15,402 nucleotides of DNA from positions 1-15,402 of the forward strand of contig JAKUSY010000022.1 in assembly GCA_022451445.1 (NCBI GenBank), given 5' to 3'. Positions 8,658 to 15,402 of the stretch are shown one piece after another. Each line of letters begins with the position of its first letter. Position 1 is the first letter of the stretch. Source of the stretch: Planctomycetota bacterium (GTDB lineage: Bacteria > Planctomycetota > UBA8108). A program made the translations under genes and the position numbers. The notes under the pieces are model-generated. The model saw nothing but the letters and a program-made list of their open reading frames with translations, was not told where the DNA came from and made no database searches.

Positions 8658-9428
8658 ATGGTAGTTCACGCTAACTGCTCCGAGTCTTCCGGAAGTTCGC
8701 TTGTTGATTATCGGTATTCGTTGCTGGTACAGGAGCGGCTGGTGAGTCTGCGCCAGGATGGAATCCTGGGAGATCTGCTCTGGTTGCTGGAGCATCCGCC
8801 GACCATCACGCTGGGCACCTCCGGCGGGTCCAGTCACCTCCTATTGCCCACAGACGACCTCGAGGTCCGTGGAGTGACGGTTGTAGAGACCCCGAGGGGG
8901 GGAGACATTACCTGCCATGAGCCGGGGCAGCTTGTCGGGTATCCTGTCGTCGATCTCGCCCAAGCGCCTTGCCGCAGGGATATTCACCGCTACCTGCGCG
9001 GGCTCGAAGGCGGAATTATCGGAGTGTTGGCGAAGCTCGGTCTCGCGGGCGTGCGGATCGAGGGGAGAACAGGGGTATGGATCGCGGGAAGCCCGCCGAG
9101 AAAGATCGCCGCCCTCGGTGTACGCTGCAATCGCTGGATTACCTCTCATGGTTTCGCTCTCAATTTCGAGAACGATCTCGAGGGTTTCGGAGCTATCGTT
9201 CCCTGCGGTATTTCCGATGCTGGAGTGACCAGCCTTCGCAGGGAACTGCCGAAGGGGAAGGTGCCTTCTTCCGGGGAGCTCCGGGTCCTGGTACACGAGG
9301 AGCTCCAGGCCAGCCTGGGGGTGTCCCTGGGGCTCGTTGTGGGAGAAGAGGCCGGCGAATTGTGCGACAGTTCGCCGGCTGATCCGAAGGCCGCGGGGCC
9401 ACTCTCAGAGCCGCGCGGTCTGAAGTAA
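8658..9428 (+). CDS. lipB: Octanoyl-[acyl carrier protein]:protein N-octanoyltransferase LipB
   Basis: 256 residues. LipB moves octanoyl from acyl carrier protein to the lipoyl-domain lysine of 2-oxoacid dehydrogenases and GcvH, in the cytoplasm. Family features: LVDYRYSLLVQERL (15-28), LLEHPPTITLG (43-53), RGGDITCHEPGQLVGYPVVDL (from 80), the catalytic Lys149 in RKIAALGVRCNRWITSHGFALNF, and the catalytic Cys183 in IVPCGI. The start at ATG 8658 places LVDY at the usual distance from the N-terminus. The last about 25 residues are not conserved. The stop is TAA at 9426-9428, overlapping the convergent E2 gene by 24 bases. If TAA were a sense codon, the frame would extend 21 codons to TGA at 9489-9491. 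The neighbouring E2 is a natural target of the pathway. Confidence 0.95.
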   Translation: MVVHANCSESSGSSLVDYRYSLLVQERLVSLRQDGILGDLLWLLEHPPTITLGTSGGSSHLLLPTDDLEVRGVTVVETPRGGDITCHEPGQLVGYPVVDLAQAPCRRDIHRYLRGLEGGIIGVLAKLGLAGVRIEGRTGVWIAGSPPRKIAALGVRCNRWITSHGFALNFENDLEGFGAIVPCGISDAGVTSLRRELPKGKVPSSGELRVLVHEELQASLGVSLGLVVGEEAGELCDSSPADPKAAGPLSEPRGLK

Positions 9429-10724
9429 GAACCTGATACGCGACAGGAAGCGCGCGGCGATGAATCCATCGATCGCCCGGTGGTCGCATGAGAGAGTCAC
9501 CCTGAGTATCGGTCTCGATACGAACCCTCCGCCGCTGGGTACCGACTCCTGGTGAATTCCGCCAACGGCGAGGATAGCCGCCTCCGGTGGATTGATGATG
9601 GCCGTAAAGGATTCTATTCCGAACATTCCGAGATTGGAGATCGTGAAGGTTCCCTGTCCGGCACCGGTCAGCTTGCCCGCCCGGGCCTGCTCGATAATTC
9701 GGTGGGTTTCGGCCGCGAGGGATTCCAGGTCGTGGTTCTGGGCGCCGAGGATGACCGGGACCACCAGGCCATCGTCGTTGCCGACCGCGATGCCGAGGTT
9801 GATCTCTTCGGGATACTCGATGTGATCATCCGCCACCCGGCAGTTGACTCCCGGTTCATCGGTCAGCGCCAGGGCGCAGGCTCTGAGAACGAGGTCGTTG
9901 ATCGTCACGCGGGTACCGGAAGCAGCCAGGGTTTCTTTCAGCGCCAGCGCCTCGCCGACGTCGATCGCCATGGTCGTATAGAAGTGGGGGATGGTGCTCT
10001 TGGAATGCTGCAGAGCCCTGGCTATGGCGCCCCTCATGCCCTCGAGGGCCACCTTCGCGGGAGGCCTGTCGACAGGATCGGGATAGGTCAGCTGCGTATC
10101 GGCCTCGAGAGGGGTGGCCGCCTGGCCGTTCCCTGGAGCCTGCTCAATATCCCGTCTGAGGATCCGGCCGCCCGGTCCGCTCCCCTCGAGCGTACGGATG
10201 TCTATGCCGCGTTCAGCGGCCAGGCGTCTCGCCAGGGGAGAGGCCGAGACCCGCCTGCCGTCATCCAGCCTCGGAGCGGGCTGCCGGAGGATCGTCACTG
10301 CCGCGGAAGCTCCCGCCGCTGCGGCCTCCTCGGCGGCAGGCGCCTTCTTTTTTCCGGTTTTCGTCTTCGTTGCTTCAGGCGGTTTGGGTTTCCGCGCCGC
10401 GGCGGCCTTCCCTGTTCCAGGCGAAGGTTCTTCCTCGACAGGTTTTTCATGTTTGCTGCGCAGCGCATCGAGGTCGATGTCTTCATCCTGCTCGCCGATG
10501 ACTCCGATCACGGTCAGCACGGGAACGGTCTCTCCCTCCTGGTGAGCGATGAGCCGCAGGATGCCTTCCTCGGTCGCCTCGACATCGAGGTTCGCCTTGT
10601 CCGTTTCTATCTCGAGGAGGGGGGTGCCCCTCTCGATGGCGTCACCTTCCTTTTTGAGCCAGGTGACGATCTTGCCCTCGGTCATGCTCTGGCCGGCTTT
10701 GGGCATCAGGATTGGGTGAGCCAT
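9405..10724 (-). CDS. Dihydrolipoamide acyltransferase, E2 of a 2-oxoacid dehydrogenase complex
   Basis: 439 residues from ATG at 10724 (MAHPILMPKAGQSMTEGKIV); the open frame upstream has no homology. E2 forms the core of pyruvate or branched-chain 2-oxoacid dehydrogenase complexes and transfers the acyl group to CoA. Visible parts: one lipoyl domain (1-80) with the lipoylated Lys43 in EIETDKANLDVEA; an Ala/Pro/Lys-rich linker (about 96-155); the E3/E1-binding domain (157-195, ASPLARRLAAERGIDI and GSGPGGRILRRDIE); a second linker; and the catalytic domain with DHRAIDG (His414, Asp418). MPKAGQSMTEG is the typical start of pyruvate-type E2s, but the substrate cannot be settled here. No E1 or E3 gene lies beside it. 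It follows the mannitol dehydrogenase family gene by 68 bases on the same strand. No strong Shine-Dalgarno. Ends with TGA. Confidence 0.93.
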   Translation of the reverse strand: MAHPILMPKAGQSMTEGKIVTWLKKEGDAIERGTPLLEIETDKANLDVEATEEGILRLIAHQEGETVPVLTVIGVIGEQDEDIDLDALRSKHEKPVEEEPSPGTGKAAAARKPKPPEATKTKTGKKKAPAAEEAAAAGASAAVTILRQPAPRLDDGRRVSASPLARRLAAERGIDIRTLEGSGPGGRILRRDIEQAPGNGQAATPLEADTQLTYPDPVDRPPAKVALEGMRGAIARALQHSKSTIPHFYTTMAIDVGEALALKETLAASGTRVTINDLVLRACALALTDEPGVNCRVADDHIEYPEEINLGIAVGNDDGLVVPVILGAQNHDLESLAAETHRIIEQARAGKLTGAGQGTFTISNLGMFGIESFTAIINPPEAAILAVGGIHQESVPSGGGFVSRPILRVTLSCDHRAIDGFIAARFLSRIRFLLQTARL

Positions 10725-10792
10725 GGTTTTGTGCCGCTCTGTTTCGTGTATACGCCGCAGGCGGAGATTATCTACGAAGAGAAGATAGCGGG

Positions 10793-12070
10793 CTAAGTAA
10801 AAAGATGATCCGGCGGGATTGTTCTCAGTCTTTCCAGGCCGGCCTCGATGAGAGAGCAAACCGCGGCGGCTTCCGTAGCGGCGGGGGTGTCTTTCTTCCA
10901 GAGAGATTCGAGGATGGGCCTGGGCGTGTCCGCCGAGTTTTTCAGCGAGGGGTCGAGATAGGCAAGCGCGGCGGCCGCGGCGAGAGCGAAGCGCGGCATG
11001 TCGATCCCGGTCTCGAGTCCAAGGCGCAGCGTTCCTGCCAGGCGGTCGTTCCACCCCAGCTTTCGGCCGGGGTCCCTGGCGACCCTGGCTACGAGGTCTC
11101 CGAGGTGGGGATTGAGCATCCTGGGGATGAGCTCCTCGGCGTGGCGGGCGAAACCCGCCGGGGTGAAGAGCTCATCGATACCGCCGTATTTTTTCAGCAG
11201 GGCGGCTCCGGACTCATCAACGAGGGCGCCGTGGAGACAGTCGATGGCGCCAGGCACCGAGCCCAGCTCGTCCATGCGGGTTCTGCCGAGGAGCTCGGCG
11301 AGATAGGCGCCCATTGCGTGAACGCCGTTGTGCCCGTGGAGCTTGGCTTCCTCGAAAGGCAGCAGGTCCTCCCTGGTCTCGAAGGTTGAAAAGGAAGGCT
11401 GCCAGTCGCCGCCGGGAGGGACCCGTGGAGTTGAGATGAGGATCCGGTTGAACTCTTCTACAAGGATGGCGCTGTCGTGACCCGGCGCCAGGGTCTCGAG
11501 ACCTCTCGAGGCGATCTCTTCGGGGGCCGTGATGACGCCGCTCATCTTCGCGATCACCGTATTTACGAACGAAATCTTTCTGTTGAAGTCGTCCTCGGGA
11601 AGTTCGGCAGCGCCACGTACGGCGCCTGCGAGCAGCTCGGCGGCCCGGTTGTCGTTCTCCGCGGTATAGACCACGAGCGGCGCGTTTCTCTCCGCGAGCG
11701 AAGCCTCGGCGAGCAGCTGATGGATGCTGTCGGGGCCGCCGGCGGTGTAGACGTCCACCGATGGTACCGCAGTGGCGGCCTCGCGGGAGCGTCTCAGCTT
11801 ATCGACGATGAGCTCCCTGTCGGTCGCGGATTCCGGATTCAGGATGTCTATGGGTCCGAGCTTCATCGTCTCGATGCCATCGGGATGGGCGATATTTACA
11901 CTGAAGAGACCATTGTTCGCCCTCACTCGCTCCACCAGGGTTCCGGATATTTCACAGACAACCACCTGCTCGAAGGCGTTTTCCCGCAGAGCCTCCAGGG
12001 TGAAGAGCCCGGCCTGGATCGCTCCGAATCCGAAGCCCGTAAAGATGCCGTCCCGCTTCGCGCTGCTCAT
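10793..12070 (-). CDS. Mannitol dehydrogenase / mannitol-1-phosphate 5-dehydrogenase family protein
   Basis: 425 residues from ATG at 12070, with AGGA about 10 bases upstream. The Rossmann-type N-terminus has GFGFGAIQAGLF (12-23). Family positions follow: VVYTAENDNRAAELL (133-147, matching the ACEN region of MtlD), SFVNTVIAKMSG (167-178), KLHGHNGVHAMGAYL (243-257) with the K-x4-N-x2-H catalytic set (K243, N248, H251), and RMLNPHLGDLVARVARDPGRKLGWNDRL near the C-terminus. Such enzymes interconvert polyol phosphates or polyols and ketoses with NAD(P). The exact substrate is unknown, and the N-terminal glycine motif is atypical for MtlD. No phosphotransferase genes are near. The stop is TAG at 10793-10795, with a second in-frame TAG seven codons later. 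It is upstream of the E2 gene and divergent from the phosphoesterase gene. Confidence 0.85.
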   Translation of the reverse strand: MSSAKRDGIFTGFGFGAIQAGLFTLEALRENAFEQVVVCEISGTLVERVRANNGLFSVNIAHPDGIETMKLGPIDILNPESATDRELIVDKLRRSREAATAVPSVDVYTAGGPDSIHQLLAEASLAERNAPLVVYTAENDNRAAELLAGAVRGAAELPEDDFNRKISFVNTVIAKMSGVITAPEEIASRGLETLAPGHDSAILVEEFNRILISTPRVPPGGDWQPSFSTFETREDLLPFEEAKLHGHNGVHAMGAYLAELLGRTRMDELGSVPGAIDCLHGALVDESGAALLKKYGGIDELFTPAGFARHAEELIPRMLNPHLGDLVARVARDPGRKLGWNDRLAGTLRLGLETGIDMPRFALAAAAALAYLDPSLKNSADTPRPILESLWKKDTPAATEAAAVCSLIEAGLERLRTIPPDHLFT

Positions 12071-12234
12071 GCCCCCGATCCTAACATGGAGAGAGAAGGG
12101 GCGGGTAAGTTCAACTCCCCGCGGCTCCCGGAGGGTGCAGGGATGCTGGCTTGATGTGGCAGGGCCGGTGGTGGTGGTGTAGATTATGGGTGGGTTGAGG
12201 CAGAGGTTGTTTTCGCGGGAACAGGAGGGCGCCA
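12071..12234. other. 164-base divergent intergenic region
   Basis: This lies between the mannitol dehydrogenase family gene (-) and the phosphoesterase gene (+). It holds a short GGT repeat around 12166-12178 and the strong Shine-Dalgarno AGGAGG (12223-12228) of the phosphoesterase gene. TTGATG and TAGATT elements occur, but about 23 bases apart, so I do not call a promoter. Confidence 0.3.
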
Positions 12235-13179
12235 ATGGAGAAAGAAATATCATATTCGGCTGGAGGGGGTGAGCAGTACGCCAGCAGAAGAGGGTTTCTC
12301 TCCGGCCTTGCCCTTGCCGGGGGGAGCCTGTTTCTCGGCGGAAGCGGAGTTGCTCTCGCCGCTGTCCTCGAGGAGAGGTCTGCGCCCCTTTTGAAGATCG
12401 TCCTGCTGACGGATCTGCACTATGCCGAGAAGACGGCGGCGGGCAATCGCCACTACCGTGACTCTCTGCTCAAGATTCGTCCGGCCGTGGAACATTTCAA
12501 CAAGGTGAAAGCCGATTTCGCGGTCGAGCTCGGAGATTTTGTCGATGAGGCTCCCACCCTCGAGGAGGAGCTCGGCTATGTGAGCCGGATCGAGGCCGAG
12601 TTTTCCCGCTTCAAGGGAGACCGCCACTACGTGCTGGGCAACCACTGTGTCTCGAGGTTGAAGAAGGAAGAGTTTCTCGCAAGCTGCGGGCAGCGGAAGA
12701 AGGCGAAGCGCGCCTATTATTCCTTTGACCGGGGCGGGCTCCACTTCGTGGTTCTCGATGCCTGCTTCCGTGCCGACGGGGTCTCCTACGGCCGGAAGAA
12801 TTTCAAGTGGACGGATACCGAGATTCCGCCTGCGGAGCGCAAATGGCTGGCCGATGATCTTCGGAAGAGCGGAAAGCCGACGGTTGTTTTCACCCATCAG
12901 CGTCTTGACGTGGGAGGAAACTACGGGGTCAAGAGCGCCGCGAAGGTAAGGAAGATTCTCGAGGAAGACGGCGAGGTGCTTGCCGTCTTCCAGGGGCACA
13001 ACCACGTCAATGACCACAAGGTCATCGGCTCTGTGCACTACGTGACACTGGCGGCTCTGATAGAGGGGCCGTTTTCAAAAGGCAATAATGCCTGGAGTGT
13101 CCTCGAGGCGCATCCGGGCGGTGTGCTGAAGGTCGACGGCTTCCATCACCAGGGTGATTACAGTCTTCCGCGAGGTTGA
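12235..13179 (+). CDS. Tat-exported calcineurin-like metallophosphoesterase
   Basis: 314 residues. A twin-arginine signal (SRRGFLSGLALAGGSLFLGG, residues 18-37) is followed by an Ala-rich stretch, so export by the Tat route to the periplasm or membrane is likely. The calcineurin-like metal site is complete: DLHY (D60, H62), GDFVD (D101), GNHC (N136, H137), H221 in FTHQ, and GHNH (H255, H257). These enzymes bind two metal ions and hydrolyse phosphomono- or diesters; the substrate cannot be read from the sequence. AGGAGG lies seven bases before the ATG, the best ribosome site in the window. The gene ends with TGA, 21 bases before the end of the convergent histidine phosphatase gene, so the two phosphatase genes meet tail to tail. 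Confidence 0.9.
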   Translation: MEKEISYSAGGGEQYASRRGFLSGLALAGGSLFLGGSGVALAAVLEERSAPLLKIVLLTDLHYAEKTAAGNRHYRDSLLKIRPAVEHFNKVKADFAVELGDFVDEAPTLEEELGYVSRIEAEFSRFKGDRHYVLGNHCVSRLKKEEFLASCGQRKKAKRAYYSFDRGGLHFVVLDACFRADGVSYGRKNFKWTDTEIPPAERKWLADDLRKSGKPTVVFTHQRLDVGGNYGVKSAAKVRKILEEDGEVLAVFQGHNHVNDHKVIGSVHYVTLAALIEGPFSKGNNAWSVLEAHPGGVLKVDGFHHQGDYSLPRG

Positions 13180-13200
13180 GGGCCCGGGTCGAAGTTTTCT

Positions 13201-13914
13201 TCAGTTCCGCTCGGGCAGGGCGGGAGGCGGTTCGACGATCGGGCAGGGCTCCGGGAACTCGCCGTGCTTGAGGGCGTGCAGCTGCGGGGTGCCGCCCGCT
13301 GGAAAGAGAACGATGAAGAGATTGTCGTAGGCGCTTCCGCTGATACGGATATCTTCGTGGCCGGGAATGCAGAGCCCGGTGAGGATCTGGTGCAGGGTGA
13401 AGCTGTGATGGGACAGGATGGCGGTTGTCCCCTGGGGCAGGCCGCGGATGTATTCAACCACGGCGTCGATATCGCCGATTTTCTGGAAATCCTCTTCATC
13501 TATTCCATGGTTTTACGCCAGCGGGATCACGGTTTCTATCGTCCGGCGGAGATCGATGGTGATGAAGCAGGAGAGCTCTGCGTTGGCGAGCATCTGGGCC
13601 AGGAGCCGGGCTCTGCGCTGGCCCGCCTCGGTGAGACCGGGGGCATTGCCCGGCCCTTTCTCGAAATGCCTGGTGACGTAGAGGGTGGTTACCGGGCGTG
13701 ACTCCGGCAGCGGTGCCGGGGGCGCTCCGCCGCTGAAGAGAAAGTTCAGCAGGAAGACGGCATCGGTGATGTTGATCATGCCATCGCCATTGACGTCTCC
13801 CCCGGAGGTGGGAGCCAGGTCGATGGCCATGACGATGCGGTCCTGGTGGAGAATACAGACTCCCGCCAGGAGGCCGACGAGGAATATGATGGTGATGGAC
13901 AGGTATTTTTTCAT
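13201..13914 (-). CDS. Exported dockerin-like / histidine phosphatase (phosphoglycerate mutase-like) protein (in-frame TAA)
   Basis: 237 codons from ATG at 13914, counting codon 134. An N-terminal signal anchor (about 4-22) is followed by one dockerin type I-like half-repeat (GGDVNGDGMINITDAVFLLNFLF, 38-60), which has calcium-loop Asp/Asn spacing. A histidine phosphatase domain follows: TRHFEKGPGN (R82 and the phosphorylated His83, resembling RHAEK of SixA-like enzymes), GLTEAGQRRARLLAQML, DLRRTIETVIPLA, and after the interruption ILSHHSFTLHQIL, whose His170 matches the second catalytic His. TAA at 13513-13515 separates the two catalytic halves, and the frame is kept. Neither half alone would be an active phosphatase. 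The tail (EPCPIVEPPPALPERN) is Pro-rich. Substrate unknown. Final stop TGA. The dockerin-like repeat is a hint of a Planctomycetota-type lineage. Confidence 0.82.
13513..13515 (-). other. In-frame TAA inside the histidine phosphatase gene
   Basis: Codon 134, directly after RRTIETVIPLA and before NHGIDEEDFQKIGDIDAV. In this superfamily the position after the PLA of this helix is a variable polar residue (K, E, Q, R or A are all usual), followed by the loop that here reads xHGI. The open segments are 13914-13513 and 13512-13201. No good restart codon follows the stop. Confidence 0.88.
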
Positions 13915-14148
13915 CGCGTGTAATCCACCAGGGAAATGGATAAGACCCAGCCTCTCTATTCTACATTTCCCTTCGGAGCGCCCGCGTAAAAATATACTGA
14001 AACTTGATTCATGGTGTTTCCGGAGCCGGTGAGGGGGTGAAGAAGAGGTGTTTTGCGGCAGTCTGCCGATGGACGAAAAGCGGTGGATTCTTTACGATAT
14101 CCGGCCGTTCACGAATTCAGTGGCGTTTAAAAGAGAGCGAGGTCGGCA
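13915..14148. other. 234-base divergent intergenic region
   Basis: This region lies between the histidine phosphatase gene (-) and the aldehyde dehydrogenase gene (+). It is more AT-rich than its surroundings and contains a TATACT (13993-13998) that could be a -10 element for the plus strand, but its upstream -35 is poor. GAGG at 14139-14142 is the likely Shine-Dalgarno of the dehydrogenase gene. I see no RNA gene or repeat. Confidence 0.3.
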
Positions 14149-15402
14149 ATGACGAACTACCCAGTCCTGCTCGCCGGAGAGTGGCGGGAGGCTGACGCAA
14201 CAGGTGCTTTCCAGGCGGTGGATCCATGTACCGGGAAGCCGATTGATGGCTCCTACCCCGTAAGCTCGAGGGCCGACCTGGAGGGGGCCGTGGCTGCTGC
14301 GGCCGACGCGGCCGACGCTCTGCTCGACACCGATGCGGGCGTGCGGGCCGCGTTCCTGGAGGCCTACGCCGACGGAATTGATGCCAATGCCGATGAGATC
14401 GCCGAGCGGGCGCATATCGAGACCGCCCTGCCCCTGAGTCCGAGGCTGCGCGATGTCGAGCTTCCGCGTACCACCGGGCAGCTTCGCCAGGCCGCCACGG
14501 CTGTGCGCGAGGGAACGTGGATGGAGGCCACCATCGACACCGAGACGAATATCCGTTCCCGGCTGGGGCCTCTCGGCGGCGGCGTTGCGGTATTCGGACC
14601 GAATAATTTTCCCCTGGCCTTCAACGGAATCTCCGGCGGAGATTTCGCCGCCGCGATCGCCGCCGGCAATCCCGTGATCGCCAAGGCGCACTCCAGCCAC
14701 CCGGGGACATCCCGGCTGCTGGCGGAGCAGGCGCGGGCGGCTGTCGAGGCGGTCGGCCTGCCGCCGGCGACGGTGCAGATGCTCTACAGGCTGAGCCACG
14801 AGGATGGAGCGTACCTGGTCTCCCATCCGGCCATTGGAGCTACCGGGTATACGGGCGCCCGCTCCTCCGGTCTTACGTTGAAGGCGGCTGCCGACGGGGC
14901 GGGAAAGCCGATCTATCTCGAACTCTCGAGCATCAATCCTATTTTCATTCTTCCCCGGGCGCTTGAATCGGGTGGCGAGGAGCTGGTTGGCGAGTACGTT
15001 ACCTCCGTCCTGATGGGGGCCGGCCAGTTCTGTACCAACCCGGGAATTACGGTGGTGCTCGCATCCGAAGCCTCGGGGCGATTCATCGCCGGGGCGGCTT
15101 CCGCGTTCGAAGAGGCCGAGCCCGGCTACCTGCTCGGCGAGCGGGTAGTGTCGGGCCTTGGTGAATCGGTCGAGGCCCTGGTCGCCTGCGGTGCCGAGCT
15201 GCTGGCGGGAGGCAAGCCTGTTGAAGGCGAAGGCTTCCGTTTTCAGAACACGCTTCTTCGTGTCTCCGGCTCGGACTTCCTCCAGCAGCCCGAGGCTCTT
15301 CAACGCGAAGCTTTCGGTAATGCCGGGCTGCTCATCGAGGCCGCCGATGAAGGTGAGCTGGTCGCGCTCAGCAAGGTATTCGAGGGGAACCTGACCGGGG
15401 GT
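14149..15402 (+). CDS. Alpha-ketoglutarate semialdehyde dehydrogenase-like aldehyde dehydrogenase (3' partial)
   Basis: 418 residues are visible from ATG 14149 and the frame runs off the window; family members are around 500-530 residues. It oxidises an aldehyde, probably 2,5-dioxopentanoate to 2-oxoglutarate, with NAD(P) in the cytoplasm. That is the last step of several pentose, sugar-acid or hydroxyproline pathways. The subfamily fit comes from FPVSS-like YPVSSRADL near residue 36, FLEAYADGIDANADEIAERA, LPRTTGQLRQAA, FGPNNFPLAFNGISGGD (catalytic Asn153), AKAHSSHPGTS (Lys179 for the cofactor), LELSSINPIFILP (general base Glu258) and GAGQFCTNPG (nucleophile Cys295). GAGG lies six bases before the ATG. 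No UAR or UGA interrupts the visible part. The exact substrate is an inference from subfamily motifs. Confidence 0.88.
   Translation, partial: MTNYPVLLAGEWREADATGAFQAVDPCTGKPIDGSYPVSSRADLEGAVAAAADAADALLDTDAGVRAAFLEAYADGIDANADEIAERAHIETALPLSPRLRDVELPRTTGQLRQAATAVREGTWMEATIDTETNIRSRLGPLGGGVAVFGPNNFPLAFNGISGGDFAAAIAAGNPVIAKAHSSHPGTSRLLAEQARAAVEAVGLPPATVQMLYRLSHEDGAYLVSHPAIGATGYTGARSSGLTLKAAADGAGKPIYLELSSINPIFILPRALESGGEELVGEYVTSVLMGAGQFCTNPGITVVLASEASGRFIAGAASAFEEAEPGYLLGERVVSGLGESVEALVACGAELLAGGKPVEGEGFRFQNTLLRVSGSDFLQQPEALQREAFGNAGLLIEAADEGELVALSKVFEGNLTGG

Noticed and set aside
9552..10796. A 414-codon open frame antisense to the E2 gene
   Set aside because: The minus strand encodes a full E2 with lipoyl, binding and catalytic motifs; this frame shows none.
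10725..11054. N-terminal extension of the E2 frame by 110 codons
   Set aside because: It overlaps the mannitol dehydrogenase family gene, is Arg-rich without homology, and the lipoyl domain starts exactly at the 10724 ATG.
481..13515. Selenocysteine recoding as the explanation for the internal stops
   Set aside because: Selenocysteine uses UGA; all four internal stops are UAA or UAG, and no Cys-type site is involved.
14092..15303. A 403-codon minus-strand frame opposite the aldehyde dehydrogenase
   Set aside because: The plus-strand frame from 14149 has the complete aldehyde dehydrogenase active site. The minus frame is Arg/Gly-rich with no motif.

Overview
This window looks like chromosomal DNA from a free-living, GC-rich, probably uncultivated Gram-negative-type bacterium. 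The gene set is housekeeping: P-II nitrogen signalling, the FtsH protease, lipoylation and a 2-oxoacid dehydrogenase E2. No phage, plasmid, insertion sequence, CRISPR or RNA gene is visible. A short dockerin-like calcium repeat (DVNGDG...ITDAVFLLNFLF) next to a signal anchor is common in Planctomycetota and related environmental lineages. I lean that way, but the phylum is not fixed by this sequence.

Layout from left to right: (1) the 3' part of a rhomboid-TPR membrane protein (+). (2) A two-gene unit on the minus strand, a UPF0261/Tm-1-like ATP-binding protein followed by a PEP-hydrolase-type TIM-barrel protein. (3) glnD then the P-II gene (+), that is, the nitrogen sensor enzyme and its substrate side by side. 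(4) ftsH (-), convergent with P-II and divergent from lipB (+). (5) lipB converges on and overlaps a dihydrolipoyl acyltransferase (E2) gene (-), which lies downstream of a mannitol dehydrogenase family gene. LipB makes the octanoyl donor that E2 needs. (6) A Tat-exported calcineurin-like phosphoesterase (+) converges on an exported dockerin/histidine-phosphatase protein (-). (7) The start of an alpha-ketoglutarate semialdehyde dehydrogenase-like gene (+) runs off the right edge.

The most striking feature is that four otherwise intact genes each contain exactly one in-frame UAR codon, with the same reading frame and the same protein family on both sides. They are the rhomboid-TPR gene (TAA, 481-483), glnD (TAA, 4404-4406), ftsH (TAG, 8196-8198) and the histidine phosphatase gene (TAA, 13513-13515). 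No frameshift and no internal UGA is seen, and nine of the eleven 3' ends in the window are UGA. UAA/UAG read as a sense codon (Gln is the simplest guess) would explain this. Two genes (lipB with TAA, the mannitol dehydrogenase family gene with two nearby TAGs) seem to end naturally at UAR, which argues against a simple reassignment. Sequencing error, recent gene decay, or real splitting with translational restart remain open. I annotate each interrupted gene once over its full span and mark the stop codon separately.

No gap between genes exceeds 300 bases. The largest are 3067-3296, 12071-12234 and 13915-14148.
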